This document shows positions 32,451-44,284 of a stretch of DNA of 64,000 bases, piece after piece. The stretch covers positions 62,001-126,000 of the forward strand of contig LUCM01005766.1 in the NCBI GenBank assembly GCA_008360955.1. The letters are read 5' to 3'. A model generated the notes under the pieces. The model saw only the letters and a list, made by a program, of their open reading frames with translations, was not told where the DNA came from and did no database searches. This DNA comes from Fasciolopsis buskii. Its lineage: Eukaryota; Platyhelminthes; Trematoda; Plagiorchiida; Fasciolidae. A program made the translations under genes and the position numbers. Position 1 is the first letter of the stretch. Each line of letters opens with the position of its first letter.

Positions 32451-35400
32451 CTTGATAGGGCCAGATAAGGTACATACTCAGATGTTTTGGCAAAATCCAG
32501 TTTGGTGCCACTAAGTACGTGATTCTTGAAGAAACTACTTCAGCGCACTAAGGTCGGACGGAGGTGCTTAAGAATCAAATATCCTCCAGTGCACAGTGGT
32601 GGGCGTGAAGTACTTTGGTGTTCTTTCGACAATGGGTGAAGTTAACGTACTTCGCTGGATGGCAGCCCTCACCTAAGTTGGAAAATTGCAGCCAGAGTGG
32701 TACACTTCCATATCTTCATGCCTGAGTCATTGAGCGCGAATGGCAAAGGATTTGGACCGGCAGTGAAATGTAAATGATGGACCAGACAAAAAAGCGGTAG
32801 AAGAATAACCATGATGTCCTAGGAGACAAGCATGAACAAGAACACGCGTGATTTGGTCACCTTTCTGTAGTGGATCAAGTAATCCTGCCTTGTGGCTCAA
32901 ATTTTTGAGTCGCAATTTCCTTTTAGAACACCTAAAGAAAACCCCTTCTGCAATGTGAACAGCAGCGAAGCGTCGCTCCACATTAATCTCCAATACCCCT
33001 TCTGGGACTCACCCTAGGGAACTCCGAACTTTTACCATGGATACTGTAAAAGATGTCGAGAATAAATATGCGTCGGTGGATCCGTGCGACAGTCTGAGTG
33101 CAGAAAATAGCTTAAAAACACTACTAGTCCGTACCTGCTCTCCTCAACTGGTTACCATCTATACAATTAGGGCCAAAAAGCCCTATTAGTTGAGAGTTTT
33201 GAAACTTTCAAGGTTTTATTTGTGTCACCGAAATGCTCTCCCAAGACCGAGCTTCTGTATTCCCATTCCAAAACCCAGATGTAACCTCAAACTTCCATAA
33301 CACTCTTCGCAAGACCGCGCCTGTTCCCGATGACTTCGGGGTAGTTTAGAGTAGGAGTGTCTGCCGTACATTGTTCGGTTGCCTCCCAGTGAATAACTCA
33401 CTGTTTTGACCAAAGATTAACTCAGTGGCAGATAATATTTGTCCTGCAGAGCAAAATCGGTTCGCTTAACTTTCGAATCGCATAGACCACACTGCCAATG
33501 GCCAACGGTTGGTTTCATTCGTCAAACGTTGTCGATAATTCTGTTTCAAATGTGTTTGCATTTTCCCTAAACTGTAGTAGCTCTAGCACAAAAGCGGCAA
33601 GCTCTGTACTTGAGTTAGTGAACAGTAAACGATAGATTGGTTTCAGTCGAGAATTTCTTTAAGGTTATTCATAAGAAAACAAGCCCAAGATTCAAACAAA
33701 ATGTATGACACTGACTATAGATTTATTTGATGCAACGTCAGATGCCACGCTGGACCCTAGATCACATGGACCAAACCAAAGCTGACCAACTTCGAATTAA
33801 TTTGGTCGGTTAAACTTTCGGACATTCGTCACTCTGGATGCCACATGCTCAGCAACGAGCAAATCCCTGAGATGATATCTATCCAAAATCCTGAGAAAAG
33901 TTTGTCAGCTGTGGTGAAAACCGAAACATCAGGAAAACGGAAAGACCGGTGCCATCGGCAATAACCAGAGGCTGCACCAATCGATTATGAAAGCCGGTCT
34001 GCTAAAAGCTTGGTGCAAATGAGTTTATAAGCTAAAGCGGAAGCAAAGCAGTGAAATTTTAATTCATAACTGGAAGCATGCGAAGTCTGTAGGTGTTAAC
34101 CACCGTTGCCTGCGTAGTATTACTTGAAAATGGTGGAATAATCTCATTAACAACATTGAGATTCGTCAAGAGGTAATTACAGTTCTTAATTTTTCCAACG
34201 GTCGTTGATTCTGAATAGTTCAATTTACTTTGTATGTTTCACGCTTTCCGGTACACTGACTCCGTCTTTGTTTGCTGTATCTTAAGTATAAGGAATGGAT
34301 GGAAAATGGGTCAAAAAGACAGGTCAAAAAGACAGGTCAATTGAAGAACCAGAACGCTTCAAAACCATCGTGTGGAGTTGTCCCAAGTGGGACATTTTAG
34401 ATTACCGGGTTCAAATTTATAAGCCCGTTCAAGAAGATAGTTAATGACCTTAGAGCATATGGCTTGCTGTTGTAACCAATGACATTCTTCTATTGGGGGG
34501 TTTTCGCTTCTCCTCAGTACTTTTCATCCCAGGTTGCACGATTTTACCATTCACTAGATTTCGGTTCTACTAGAGAAAACCAAAGCCATGGAACGTTAGT
34601 ACAGACTAGATGATTGTACAAATCGGAATGAAGTGACATGAAATAACTGACAACTATCAGTGATTTATATCAAAATTAGCTACTGTTCTCCATTAAATTA
34701 ACACGGTTGTTCACCAACAGACCTCATCCAAACGAAAATTAATGCTACTATTCATCAGACAAGGAGCCTCAAAATATCCCCACCTTGAATGCACGTTCAG
34801 TGTCCAATTAACGAAAACCCGGTTGTGAAACAGATGGTGTCATCTTGGGATTATAAATAGATTCCATATTGGGATAGATAGTATTGGTTTTAGTTGATTT
34901 CAATGCATTAAAACGAGAGGTTGAGTGCGCGACTTTGTATTGGTGCAATGCAGTTGAAATGTTTTGCTAAGCAATTAGGGGTAAACAACTGAACAATGCG
35001 ACATCACGATTCGACCAGATACACGACTGCATTCTGTTTGAACACTCTGTGTTCTCCCAAGTGCTATGTGAAAATTCGTGGACTATTAAAGACAACAGAA
35101 ACGAGGAAGAAAGCCCCTTCTACTCAGTAGTATGTTTCGCATCTGGATGGATGAACACAATTTCCCTGGAATCACACGCCCTTTGTCCTCTTTCTGAAGG
35201 TTAGCCTTGCCTTATCGACGAAAATCCTCCGACAAATAGGCATGTGATTAGTAAATGGACTTAACATCCATTCACGCTCCTAACGATGCAAATGCGATTC
35301 TAGTAAGAACGCCCCTCTACTTTGTCAGTCTCAGTGGCTTTGCATTGTAGATGGTTCCTGGCTAAGTGCAGCCCTTTTGAGTATTTTTTCACAAATTAGT

Positions 35401-35887
35401 TTTAAAAAACATGGTAAGCATGGTAAAATTGCCCTACCGACTGACGTTACCGGCTGGAGGAGACTAGGAGAGATGGCACCATCATTACTTGTCTGTGTAT
35501 GCTTCTACGAAGCCAACAATCGATTAACATGTTTGCAGGATGATTTGGTTTGTCGATCCGCTCATTGAAAGGCCACTTACACGTGCGGATTCTTATATTT
35601 CTAAAGCTTGATTGTCACACAATAAATGCGAGGAATACATGCGTGGGGAAATCTTGAAAAAAACCAAAAAAATCGAGGACGGCTTAGAACTCAATGGTTG
35701 TTCATTTGAATTCATCGTGAGGCACACAAACTCTGTGTCACCGCAGACTCTGATTGATGCACTTAACAAAACATGAAATCAGCTTGGGATTTTCGCACAG
35801 ACCAAATGAAGTGGAATATTATGGGTACTCGACTAGCTTGGAACGTTAGCTCCACTTAGTTCCACATTTCTTCACCTCCCATTTCAG
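32451..35887. other. No supported gene; possible old transposon sequence in part
   Basis: The minus frame 32993-32727 (88 codons) and the plus reading 34996-35133 (true ATG, contains NTLCSPKCYVKIRGLLKT) are unassigned. The tract at 33840-34040 has the skewed composition of the CR1 copies, but I could not align it. Confidence 0.35.
34308..34339. repeat. Short tandem duplication
   Basis: The 13-base unit aggtcaaaaagac occurs two and a half times in direct succession. It looks like a recent slippage product. Confidence 0.8.
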
Positions 35888-37420
35888 TACAGTATACGAC
35901 GGCATGGAAGTCGGTTCCACGATTCAACAGGTGTCTATTCATATGAGTCCGAAGTTACATGTGATCGATGAATTCAAATTTAGTAGCAGAATAAATTATA
36001 TCGGAAAAGTAGGGATTTGGAACCGCAATCGTGTGAGTGAACATCTTCCAAATTCGATTCAGCATCCAGTCAATCAGGGTAGCGTTGCGTATACCAAAAT
36101 GCACAAAGTATGCTCGGCGATGTTAGAGGAACCTTTGTGAGTAACAAGACACCAGGCTAATGCGAACAGCTAATGCAGAACTGCTTGCATCAGAGTACAC
36201 GGTCGCTGAAGCTTGTCGACATAATAACCGTCAATGGATGTTGACCGATATTATGCATACAAAATGAACTGTTTCGACTGGTCCCTTCCATGATGACTAC
36301 TAAGAAAGCTCAACATCTAAGAACAGCAGTTCAAATTTTACTGAAGAGTACCGATGGAGTAACGTTAAGTTGTCCTGGAAATCGATGGATCAACAATTAC
36401 TAACTTCGAAACGCAGCAGTAAGCGAATGATTTGAGTAGAATTTATGAAGCGGTTTGTGAAATGGAGCACTATCAACTTGCAAGATAGCTTGCAACGTGC
36501 AAGCACTCCCATCGAATGAGCAAATTATGTGACTGCTTGTCACACGTGATGTATTGCAAGTTTCATAAGTTGGCTCTTCGGCAGAGACTTCTTAAGTTTG
36601 GGGATTAAAAATGACTAAATACAGATGTACCCGCATTTTTAGTCAACGGCAAATATGACTCACCAATAAACCAAAGTAGGTTCGATTGATAAAACCTGAG
36701 AAATAGTGAAATGGTCCGCTTCGCCACTCCGAAAAGTCGCACCCTAAGCACTCGACGCTCAAAAATGTCAAAATGTGGGGGAACACTTAAACTGTCGGGC
36801 GTGGACATTAGCTGACGCACGTCTGGTTGTACCAGTCAAATCAGGGTTTCGAGAACGCCAGAATTCACAGTGAATGTCAGGACGTGGACACAGTCACTTG
36901 TCCACATGGATTGCACAACCATTGTTCCCAAGTCAGTTCTGATTTCTGATCTGGTACAATCACGTCCGGCAAAATACTGGTCGGTATATGAGACGGAACT
37001 TTGACTCCAATGCCGCAGTCCCTACTCTGAATCTGAACACACGTGATCTTAGCAGCAAGAATTACTTCGGCTTTGAAGCACCTCACTCAGATTAAGAGAA
37101 TAAATTGAAATATGGAAAAGCAACACAGCTACGTTTAGTAACTAGACTTAGCTCAGGATGACGATACCCTATATAAATCCTCGTTTAAAAACCACTCTTT
37201 TAAAACCTTGAGGAAGTGAGGATAAAAATTACAGAGACGCAGCTCTGAAAAGAGACAATGCCACGAGGAAATTTGCTGATGAAGGCATTAAAATATTTGT
37301 GATTTGGTAGACAAGTTCTTTTAGCAGAAAACTTTGATTTTCCTAATCCGAATTATTTTATTAACTGCAGTTTGATCAGCCAGCGAGATGACCTTTTTGC
37401 AGGTTTCTCCAACAGTCTAT
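35888..37420 (+). CDS. Ionotropic glutamate receptor, one strong exon plus a probable second
   Basis: Exon 35888-36136 sits between an excellent acceptor (ttcttcacctcccatttcag) and a perfect donor (CTTT|GTGAGT). All 82 internal codons are open. It starts TVYDGMEVGSTIQQ, continues LHVIDEFKF then GKVGIWNRN, and ends KVCSAMLEEP. In kainate/AMPA-type receptors the end of the amino-terminal domain has a D-G-x-x-G-x-I segment, then K-I-G-x-W, and about 35 residues later the ligand-binding domain opens with T-x-L-E-E-P-Y/F. Order and spacing agree closely. A second acceptor (ttttattaactgcag) at 37370 continues in phase, giving EEPF then LISQRDDLFAGF, as expected after E-E-P; its donor (37402 or 37420) is uncertain. 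Role: glutamate-gated cation channel of the plasma membrane. The rest of the gene is not found; introns are evidently long. Confidence 0.65.
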
Positions 37421-39276
37421 GTACACACTCTCGTCAAGCAAACTAGACCAAATACCACTCTCGACTACCATCTTGTTGCACCTGTCAACTGAACTAGTTT
37501 TCGGCACACTTATCTAATAGTATCGCGTGAGAGTAATGAACAAGTGATTACGATCGTTTAACGAGGGAAAAGAGCAATAAGTGATCGGCGTTAATGTAAC
37601 CTTATTTAAGGTCACGTTAGCCTCCTTAATTCTTCTGACAACCTGAGTTCCGCTTATCTATGCGCATATAAAGATATAACCAATTTTGCTTGACGACTGT
37701 TCCTGTCCATAATTATAATTTCCTCGCCGATTGTGTTTAAGTGTTACTGTGTTAAAAAACCTTAAAATTCATTATTTCGTTGGCAATTTACAGTCATTCG
37801 ATATGTTATATAATGATTTCTACAAATATTAACCAACAAATCCCATGGACACATTAAAAGTTAGAGACCACAACCTTATGCACACAATCGTTCATGCAAC
37901 ACTGTCCTGTGTGTTAAAGCTATATCCGTGCTGATCGACTAGAGGGATAACTGCCAACATTCCAAAGAAATAGCATTTTGCCAAGTAGAACTAATCGTCA
38001 CTCAGCGGGTTCTTTATTCCATAAAATTTGGATCCTATGGGTAACAATAAATTGTTCGCTGCATGAACTAGTGTCATCTCTCAAATCTCTCAAATCGATT
38101 TGGCATCATGTTGGCCTGAATCAAACCACCAAATCACGAATGGTATAATTTCGTGCTGGCTTCATCATATTCTTTGACAAATGAAAATTAGCTCGACGAA
38201 GTGGGTTCATCAAGAGAAAAATTCACGCAAACCTGATATACTTCTCTTCCTTACACAAACATAATGTAGTAGAATGGTTTTTTCATAACACCCAATACGT
38301 GAGTGGGTCGGATTGGGACAGTTTAAACTGGATGTCCCTTGAACACGTGGGCGTTTCTCGTATCAAATCGAGTCCTCTATGAAATGTGGTCATCTGGCAT
38401 GCTGAATGCTTGTCGCTGTTGGTTTTATTTCGGCCACTTATTTTTCTGGGCTGTAATTTATTCTGTTTTCAAAAATTGGCGCCTGACAACGAAGAAAACT
38501 TTATTCTCTCTTCTTGCGGCCGTTTCAAACAAAAACTTTCAAAATTTTGAGAACCGCAGAAATATTATAGCCTTACTCCTGGCAATGTAGATATCTTGAA
38601 ATGGTTTCTTAGTTGTTCGGTGTTTTGGCAATACAGCCTATTGGAACAACACATCGAAGCATCTTATTATAGTGCAATAAAGTCTCCCAGTTCAAATCAT
38701 CTGTCATTTATTGACTAGATGCGACGCAAATAATGTGCCACTTAATGGAAGCGAAGTTGTTGGTCGGCACATTGAAACCAGTAACGGTAGCCATAACTCC
38801 TGAGGGCATTCCTTTTGCAAAAAAGCCAAAAGGGATCACATCAAAGCAAATTTGGAACTAAGTGCGGTATTTTTACGGCAAACCGCGGCGGGATAAGATT
38901 TCATAAATAAATAGTTGCCGAACAAGGAGAATAAGGTATAAAACCGGGTGAAATTTCTCGAAAAATTTTCGCATTTAGCGCCCTCGTTCAGATGCGTGGA
39001 TGAGTCAAGACGTGTGCCCAAATGCAACACTGATTTGATGCAACAAACCACTGAGTCGATCGAGTTAGGTTGTAAAAGCGAGAAGTGAAATCAATACCGG
39101 GAAGGACTAATAAGCATCGGGCAACAAACGAGAACAGTGAATTTGCTTAATGGATTTCCACACAAGTGCATCCGATGAGCGTTACAGCTGTAAATCCCAG
39201 ATATGGCATGCAAGACATCATACTTTGCATAACCCCTGAATGAACTTAGGCTTGAGAGGAAAGCAAGCGCCGCTGA
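37421..39276. other. No supported gene; one repeat copy
   Basis: I looked here for the next receptor exons (G-x-W-N-G-M and transmembrane segments) and found none. The plus frame 38339-38590 is hydrophobic, but matches nothing that I know. Confidence 0.4.
38745..38900. repeat. Dispersed repeat, copy 3
   Basis: aaatttggaactaagtgcgg (from about 38848) is nearly the same as the string in copy 2 at about 10069. Upstream, agttgttggtcggcacattg loosely matches ttgttgagtattgtaattgc there. It is diverged and has no coding potential. Confidence 0.35.
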
Positions 39277-39880
39277 ATGAAACAGTTTGATTTTTTAAAC
39301 AGTTACCGCCGAATTAAGCCAATACTAGTCTGTGACAATATATTCAGAACAAAGTTTTTGATTCCGGCAACTTTTTGTGTAATCACAGTTATTAATCAAT
39401 GCAAAAATATCTCATCAAAGGGACACTGTGACAAAGGGCTTTCGAGCTTGGTTATTTATTGGCTGAAATTCATCTATCGAGGAGCCACTGGTCGGGGCAC
39501 TCCAAAGCTTTTGCACCTAATATTTTACTTATATCACCGAAGTCGAGATCAGCGTGTTTCCACCACCAACATACGTTCTTTGCACACAGAAATGTCTGAT
39601 CGGTATGCAATTCTGCGCTTGTGAACTCATATACTTGGGTAATTGGCGTTCAAGAATCCTGGATTGACACAGATTTCCCGGATTCCCTGGCGTTGATCGG
39701 AGCATGCAGACAGTGCGGTCAGGAAAGCAGGTCTAGCATGGAGAAGGTTGGAGGTGATATGATCACACGCAGTAGAAATTTCCAGTCTGACAACTCTCAG
39801 TTCATTTTTTTTAGTTTTGAACGGAACTGACAGACTGATCACTCACTGTCATCTTAAGTTTCCTTATACAAGAGCACAAT
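39277..39880 (+). mobile_element. CR1-like LINE, copy D (5' endonuclease fragment, opposite orientation)
   Basis: Plus-strand frames 39277-39624 and 39621-39830 contain TTNIRSLHTEMSDRYA, then QESWIDTDFPDSLALIG, then MITRSRNFQSDNSQF. These correspond to STNIHSLFTKMSD and EESWLNMD of copy A. A further frameshift gives a short block like T-D-R-L just before 39880. The fragment stops in the endonuclease, so the 3' part is missing. Most CR1 insertions are 5'-truncated, so an isolated 5' piece implies later deletion or rearrangement. Confidence 0.65.
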
Positions 39881-41481
39881 TACGGTGAGTATACACAAAA
39901 GCAGAGCTTTAATGCATACAACGCAATCGTTCGTCGCTTTAACAAATACGTCTGTTATTTTTGCCTCACGACTGCAAAATGTTTTTTGCATAATTGTAGG
40001 TGATCAATATGTTTGATCCTATAGGCCTTTACGTTTTTTCGATCAGCAGAAACTCTATTTTAGAAGGAGTTGTTATGTAATAGCTTAGCAGGTGACAGTT
40101 AAAGATCCAGCTTCATGACATTTGGACAAAATTATCGTGAGTCCGACTCTTTCCACGGCCGGCCACTTTCCCCGTCGACAATCTTTTAGTAATGGCAGCC
40201 TCCTTCCTGGGATAACATACACTTTCTGTCTAACATGATAAAAAAGGGAAATACGACAATTAATATTATCATTAGCCCCATGAATTCACCTTGTCCATCT
40301 CAAAAAGTGAGTAATTTCTGTTTCCTAAAAGGCCTAAGATAAACCTCAGTTCAGATTTCGATTCTTCTAAGCAAAAAGCCGAATCCAAGAGTGTCAGATT
40401 ATTCGTTCCATGTTTCTCTTTGGAACTTATAGTAAATAGAACCTATAAGCAATTCATAATCACAGTCGATATAAATGTTTTATATTTGGCGCCCGATCCC
40501 GACACGATCCCTTCCTTAACCGCGAAAACCCTAGGGAAATAACAGGAGAATTTGGACAAAATGGATCACAACGTATGGGTCAGATATACCACTAGCCTTA
40601 CAATGGCAGAAGTTTGACCTATTGATAATTATTTTCCTAACCAATATTAAATTTATGACAACAGCAAATCTTTGTGATGAAGAATTTGGATCTAATTAAG
40701 AAGAGGTAAACTGATACAATGCGTTGCGGACGTCAACCATATGAATCATGCATTCGTCCTGGCATTCAGTGATATTTCAGTTGTTTTTTTTGGGTAGATA
40801 TTTTGCCACCAGCAGCACTTCTAGAATGGAAACGTTTACGCTACTTTGTGGGAACAAAATGACCCCAAAGTTGTGGGAGTTTTTATTTACCTCTCCGAAG
40901 ACACGACGGCGTAGCTCATATTAGTACTTCCGTTGTGTTTATAAATATATCATAAAGTTTACCTTCGATTCCAAAATGCTGTCTGCGCTTCAGTATTGCT
41001 GAGATTTCTAAATCTTTTAAATTAAATATCGCAACCAAATGGTTCCGCCTAACTTCCTAACTGCTGTTTGACCTCACACTAGCAGCGTAAAATTCTCTGA
41101 GGCGCTTTTTTTACTTCATGAATTCTCCCGACGACCCTTTCAATTTTTGCAGGAGTGACTAGATGACCAGTTTGCTCTTAGAGTTGATGGCGCACGATTG
41201 CTTAAGCTACGTCAGAACCATTGGCTGCCAACTCATGACTGAGTCCAAAAGCTTTGTTTCTCTTATTTGCTCCCCACTTGAATCAACTAGTTCCTTCTTC
41301 CATGTACTTGATTGTGCGAATCATGTTGCTTTCTATAGGATCGCATGTGGAAATAAATTTCGTTAAATGTCTGCTACATTATCACCCATTTATCATTTTT
41401 TGTCCAACCTGGTTTAGGCGGTATTTCACCCAACTGATTTAATATCTGTTCTTTTCCGGTCACTCGACCCACCCAACTCAC
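39881..41481. other. No supported gene
   Basis: A tggcgcccgatccc string at 40487-40500 resembles a retroviral-type Lys-tRNA primer binding site, but no LTR or gag/pol sequence is visible beside it. The plus frame 41163-41366 lies in closed context at its upstream AG. Confidence 0.4.
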
Positions 41482-41535
41482 CTGCCATTCACACAGAGAT
41501 ATTTGACAGAACAGATTCTGTGAAACACGTGTAGA
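41482..41535 (-). CDS. Candidate small exon, cysteine-containing
   Basis: An 18-codon phase-0 exon between a strong acceptor (ttttgtctattgtag) and a perfect donor (GGCAG|GTGAGT) on the minus strand. In phase 0 it reads STRVSQNLFCQISLCEWQ; a second frame is open too. Splice sites are convincing, but coding content is too short to identify. Confidence 0.3.
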
Positions 41536-42902
41536 CTACAATAGACAAAACTGAAAGTTGATCATTTCAAACTTTCACTTTTGTAAACAATTTTTGAAGA
41601 TTATCTCCTGGGCTAACAGAGAATATCAGTTCACTTTTGAGCAGACCACGATCTGTCTTTACGCTCAGCAAAGTATCCTAAGGGTTCCCTGTTATTTTTG
41701 GAGGCTTACTAAACTGCGGACTATGGAATCCTGAACTGAGGGATGTCACTTCTCTACTAAATCCAAAAGAATTTATTAACCAAGACTGATCTGCTCTCTC
41801 GTTTTGACACACCAGTTTTCGTTCCACTCGTTATCCACGGTAAACAATAAATAAGGAAATTTCAATCTCCTATATTCAGCACTAATTATGATAAAACAAT
41901 GCAGTGTCTAAGTTGATTCGCACGGGAACTCCTCATGGCTAACCACACTTGATATTCATTTGGCGAGTTTTGTTTCATACATTCGTACCGTTTTCTTTCG
42001 CCATGCCACAGGTGCCGGCTGTTCGCGCTATGTTGGTGACAACTTAGTGAATGTGATAAACTGGCTCTATCACAGGTGCCGTCTTTGGAATGGACAATTA
42101 AAAGCCGTCAGTCTTTGTGTCCTCCACACACCCGAAGCCGTTTATTTTCATGAACACAATCTTCCTGATTGCACAAAGAACTAGAATTGCAGATATTTAC
42201 GTACATTCGATCCATTTAGTTTCCCGTGGTATTTCCGGAACCACCAGAGTGTTTGAGTCAGTTTCATTTGGCACACATATACATGCTCATAGGGAAATCT
42301 GAATATCAGTGTTATTGGATTTACGCAGAATGTGGTGGAATATGGGAAATCACTGTCGTTCTTCTAGTCTTAAGTTGAGGTTACTTGGTTACTTGTGGAA
42401 GTCAGTAGGAGGGGCAGAAAAATGTGGTACGATCTGACCAAAATGAAAACGATTAGCACGACAATCATTCCACTTGAGATTCCTTTCATACTTCGATCAA
42501 TCATATTCTTGTTTGACTGTTCCTCTGATTTTGCCCTGTGATGCGCTCGTTAACGGACCTCTCCTCATTCGCCACAATATTCTGATCTGCAATGCACAAA
42601 TCACAAATCTCTGAAATATGAGTCCGAATAGAAGTGACAATCTTGTCTGTTGGATTTGTAGTAACTGAGGATAGCCACGGGTAAATTTACAACAACTGCT
42701 ATCACTCGAGAGATGATAACCGAGCCAAAAGATAGGGTTTTGAATCACGACGATAAGTGCGGAATCGAACGACTTCCCAGTATCTGCTGATAGGTAGTAG
42801 GATCATGTTCTTGGGACTGTTTTGTGCTATCTTCCCGGATCCGAAGTAGCTTGTTCAGAGGTAGCTGAATGCTGATCCATTCCGTAATCCATCTACGCGT
42901 AG
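41536..42902. other. No supported gene
   Basis: The plus frame 41960-42184 contains two cacag|gtgccg junction-like sites 65 bases apart and a LWNGQLKA string. I do not consider this enough for an exon call. Confidence 0.35.
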
Positions 42903-43014
42903 AATGAAATCCAATATGCGAATGAGATAATTACATCCGTGATAAACTGCATAAGGAGTAAGAGACAAGTTGCTGGAAAGTTGATTTTCATATTGAGTAT
43001 TGCAAACCACCTTG
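42903..43014 (+). CDS. Candidate internal exon, unknown protein
   Basis: Acceptor ccatctacgcgtag, then 37 open codons plus one base, then a strong donor CTTG|GTAAGTTT. The peptide begins NEIQYANEIITSVINCIRSK and ends KLIFILSIANHL, giving an amphipathic first half and a hydrophobic end that could be a membrane or core helix. The in-frame stop immediately upstream is the acceptor itself, as expected for an exon edge. Family unknown; it lies on the same strand as the receptor exons but shows no receptor motif. Confidence 0.3.
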
Positions 43015-43935
43015 GTAAGTTTGGAGTCAGTCCAAGTGCAATAATGAAAAGCGAAATTCTTTAGTATAATTGTTTTTTGTTCTCTGCTGTCCGTTATACG
43101 TTGACCTTAATTTCGAACAGTCTTGCATGAAATGCTAAATGCAATTTGTATTTTTCATGTCTGATTTCAATCTTCCACGATTGAGGCACGAATAAGCACA
43201 AATAATGAACAATGAAGTTAACTTTTGAGAGGCGGAAATTCACCCCGTTTCTGCCAATATTAAACACAGTTTATTTTTAGATTATTCGTGGAAGAGGGGG
43301 CGTTGCCCACATTTTCAGCATCATTATTTCCATCGAAATTCTTTATCTCTGTTAACGTATACTCATGTCAAACAATACGCTTTATGATGCCCAAGTTGAG
43401 CATCTATGCACGAATCCTTGCTGATAAATGTCGTCTGAAGTGGTCAGTAGTGCCCCGTTGATGATGACATTATTGTTTATTTAACGGTAATTCCTAACGA
43501 TGAACAATCAACAACAATCCCAATATGACTTCTTTGCTTTTGGAATTTGAATTATCCATACCAATGTAACATTGATCAAAACCCAAACACTTTTCCACAG
43601 TACTTCTGACAATTAACAAGAACCGTGACAATAATGACGTCGCTTTCGGTAACGGATGAATGTCAAACAACCATATTTGCACTTCTCACGATGGGCGTGA
43701 AATAAATTTGCTTGCCATTTTTAAGCTTCAAATAAGTACTACATGTAATAATGAAATTTTCACGCGCAATAGAAAGAGATTTCCCTAGTACTTTTGAACT
43801 CCTGAATTCTTAGGCTCACTTTCCAGCCGCAGTATCGGAATTTCATTTCGCTCGTGATCTGTTAGGCATTGCCCCGGTGCGCGCGTCCAAGCAGATTGAA
43901 ATGTGACTAGGAGGCTTTCTGGTTCTACTGTTTAG
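43015..43935. other. No supported gene
   Basis: AT-rich sequence between two candidate plus-strand exons. It could be an intron; no repeat or domain was seen. Confidence 0.4.
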
Positions 43936-44284
43936 GGACTCCGTTTTACTCGGAACCACCACATCCACGCTTTTAAACTACAATGACACTAATTTGGACG
44001 ATGTGAGAACTATCTATGGAAAACTGAAATCGTGGAAAACAACGCTTGTGCCGTACGCCCTTTCAAACTACGTAGGAAAGGATATCAGGGCACCAAATTT
44101 ACAGTCCAGGATGAAAAGATACGGGATGAATCGAAATGAAAGATACACATCAAGTGATACCAAGCCAAAAGCATTTAAACATTATTATTTCAATGCCAAT
44201 AAGAATGCGCTAATTGGTTATCCTCCATTGGCAAACGAAAACAACGTTCCCAAAACAACAATCACAAAATTTGCTTTCACATAA
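43936..44284 (+). CDS. Candidate terminal exon, Asn/Lys-rich tail
   Basis: A pyrimidine-rich acceptor (ctttctggttctactgtttag) precedes 43936. The frame is open for 116 codons to a TAA at 44282-44284. The peptide is hydrophilic (DDVRTIYGKLKSWKTTLVPY, then YTSSDTKPKAFKHYYFNANK) with no membrane segment, as in a cytoplasmic or disordered C-terminal tail. An AATAAA occurs at about 44507. I cannot tie it to a specific gene; being downstream of the receptor exons on the same strand makes a link possible but unproven. Confidence 0.35.

Noticed and set aside
34390..34425. B-box-like gggttcaaattt as another SINE head
   Set aside because: The only A-box-like string lies too close, and no tRNA arms are visible.
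42076..42110. LWNGQLKA as the G-x-W-N-G-M segment of the glutamate receptor
   Set aside because: The following residues do not fit the A-D-x-A-V-x-P-L-T-I block, and the donor would make an implausibly short exon.
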